Position numbers and translations under genes: made by a program. From contig JAIEMP010000004.1 of NCBI GenBank assembly GCA_019752045.1, positions 186,001 to 250,000 of the forward strand: a stretch of 64,000 bases of DNA, given 5' to 3'. The notes under the pieces are model-generated. The model searched no databases. It saw only the letters and a list, made by a program, of their open reading frames with translations, and was not told where the DNA came from. Source of the stretch: Chitinophagaceae bacterium (GTDB taxonomy: Bacteria > Bacteroidota > Bacteroidia > Chitinophagales > Chitinophagaceae). Positions 62,848 through 64,000 of the stretch are shown here, one piece after another. The first letter of the stretch is position 1. Each line of letters starts with the position of its first letter.

Positions 62848-64000
62848 ATGGCAGATATTAAACCAGATGAGATTTCAGCGATACTTCGCCAGCAATTAAG
62901 CAATTTCAGTGTTGGTGCTGATTTAGAAGAAGTAGGTACCGTATTACAGGTGGGTGATGGTATTGCCCGTGTATATGGACTGAACAATGTAAGCTATGGT
63001 GAACTGGTGGAATTTGATAATGGTGTTCGTGCCATTGCCTTGAACCTTGAAGAAGATAACGTAGGTGTGGTATTAATGGGTGAAGGAAGAGATATTAAAG
63101 AAGGTTCAAAAGTCCGTCGTACAAAACAGATCGCATCTATTAAAGTAGGTGAAGGTATGAGCGGCCGTGTCATCAACGTATTGGGCGAACCAATTGATGG
63201 TAAAGGTCCACTCGTTGGCGAATTGTACGAGATGCCACTGGAACGTAAAGCACCGGGTGTAATTTTCCGTGAGCCGGTAAAGGAACCATTGCAAACAGGT
63301 ATCAAAGCAATTGATGCAATGATTCCTGTTGGTCGTGGCCAGCGTGAATTAATTATTGGTGACCGTCAAACAGGTAAAACTGCCATTGCCGTTGATACCA
63401 TCATCAATCAAAAAGAATTTTATGCAGCAGGGAAACCTGTTTATTGTATATATGTTGCCATTGGGCAAAAAGCATCTACCATTGCCGGTGTAATGAAAAC
63501 ACTGGAAGATAATGGTGCCATGATGTACACAACTATTGTTGCCGCTTCTGCAAGCGATCCTGCACCACAGCAGTTCTTTGCTCCTTATGCCGGTGCTGCT
63601 ATTGGAGAATTCTTCCGTGATACAGGCCGTCCTGCATTGATCATTTATGATGATCTTTCTAAACAGGCGGTAGCTTATCGTGAAGTATCATTGTTGTTAA
63701 AACGTCCTCCCGGTCGTGAGGCATATCCCGGTGATGTATTCTATCTGCATAGCCGTTTGTTAGAGCGTGCCGCAAAAGTAATTGGTGATGACAGTGTAGC
63801 TAAGAACATGAATGATGTACCCGATAGCATTAAGCATCTGGTGAAAGGTGGTGGATCTTTAACTGCATTACCTATCATTGAAACACAGGCCGGTGACGTA
63901 TCTGCATACATTCCTACCAACGTGATTTCTATTACCGATGGTCAGATCTTCTTAGAAGGTAACCTGTTTAACGCAGGTATCCGTCCGGCGATCAACGTAG
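62848..64000 (+). CDS. atpA: F-type ATP synthase subunit alpha, N-terminal part (runs off the window)
   Basis: The first 384 codons of the catalytic-core alpha subunit. N-terminal [40 protein letters not shown]; the nucleotide-binding P-loop [18 protein letters not shown]; then [17 protein letters not shown] and the Walker B region [16 protein letters not shown]. The residues match H+/F-type alpha (non-catalytic sites). The 3' end lies outside the window. Starts 59 bases after atpH. Confidence 0.98.
   Translation, partial: MADIKPDEISAILRQQLSNFSVGADLEEVGTVLQVGDGIARVYGLNNVSYGELVEFDNGVRAIALNLEEDNVGVVLMGEGRDIKEGSKVRRTKQIASIKVGEGMSGRVINVLGEPIDGKGPLVGELYEMPLERKAPGVIFREPVKEPLQTGIKAIDAMIPVGRGQRELIIGDRQTGKTAIAVDTIINQKEFYAAGKPVYCIYVAIGQKASTIAGVMKTLEDNGAMMYTTIVAASASDPAPQQFFAPYAGAAIGEFFRDTGRPALIIYDDLSKQAVAYREVSLLLKRPPGREAYPGDVFYLHSRLLERAAKVIGDDSVAKNMNDVPDSIKHLVKGGGSLTALPIIETQAGDVSAYIPTNVISITDGQIFLEGNLFNAGIRPAINV

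Overview
The window is about 64 kb of a moderately AT-rich bacterial chromosome that reads as Bacteroidota, most likely family Chitinophagaceae (inference). The signs are the promoter -7 form TAnnTTTG just ahead of several starts, a gliding lipoprotein gene (gldB), TonB-dependent receptors, ECF sigma/anti-sigma pairs with secreted partners, DUF4783 next to nadC, and weak Shine-Dalgarno sequences. Almost all of it is coding. I see no rRNA, tRNA, CRISPR array, insertion sequence or prophage.

Layout. 0-7.4 kb (minus): the start of uvrC, a lipoprotein, an ECF sigma factor with a membrane/beta-rich partner, a haem/transferrin-type TonB receptor, a small anchored protein and gpmI. 7.5-15.7 kb (mostly plus): DUF4783, nadC, an SUI1/eIF1-like factor, a Fer4_19 protein, apaG, an acyl desaturase, gldB (minus), nadE and serS. 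15.7-22.8 kb: an M43-type metalloprotease, an outer-membrane-like protein, an AlkB-type hydroxylase, a DUF1800/DUF1501 pair and a glycosyltransferase. 22.8-28 kb: OPT and POT peptide transporters in tandem, then purD. 28-34 kb: the rod-shape operon mreB-mreC-mreD-PBP2-rodA. 34-37.4 kb: a YciI-size protein, a metallo-hydrolase, and a second ECF sigma operon. 37.7-39.4 kb: a HipA-like kinase paired with a DUF3037-like protein. 39.6-42.7 kb: a transketolase C-terminal half, galE and rfbA.

42.8-53 kb looks like a phosphate module: porin-PhoU-like-PiT operon (minus), a TonB receptor plus beta-helix lipoprotein (plus), and a PhoR/PhoB-like two-component pair (minus). The 520-base divergent region between the porin and receptor genes carries 7-mers related to TTAACAT repeated every 10-11 bp on both sides. 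These are good candidates for PhoB sites. It also holds a 133-bp element with perfect 17-bp inverted ends enclosing an intrinsic terminator, directly before the porin start.

53-60 kb: a secreted 730-residue protein whose C-terminus looks like a clan-CD (caspase/separase/CHAT-like) cysteine peptidase, a DUF5690/MFS-like transporter, an ABC exporter, a PepSY-like lipoprotein, a decayed in-frame copy of the last 99 codons of that exporter, and a small gene paired with a minimal nucleotidyltransferase. 60-64 kb: the F-type ATP synthase operon atpB-E-F-H-A (atpA runs off the end), with a terminator-like hairpin between atpE and atpF.

The most interesting items are the phosphate-region repeat arrays and inverted-repeat leader, the clan-CD-like secreted protein, the HipA-like/DUF3037 pair, the sigma partner that seems to combine an inner-membrane anchor with an outer-membrane-like barrel, and two families of dispersed intergenic hairpins.
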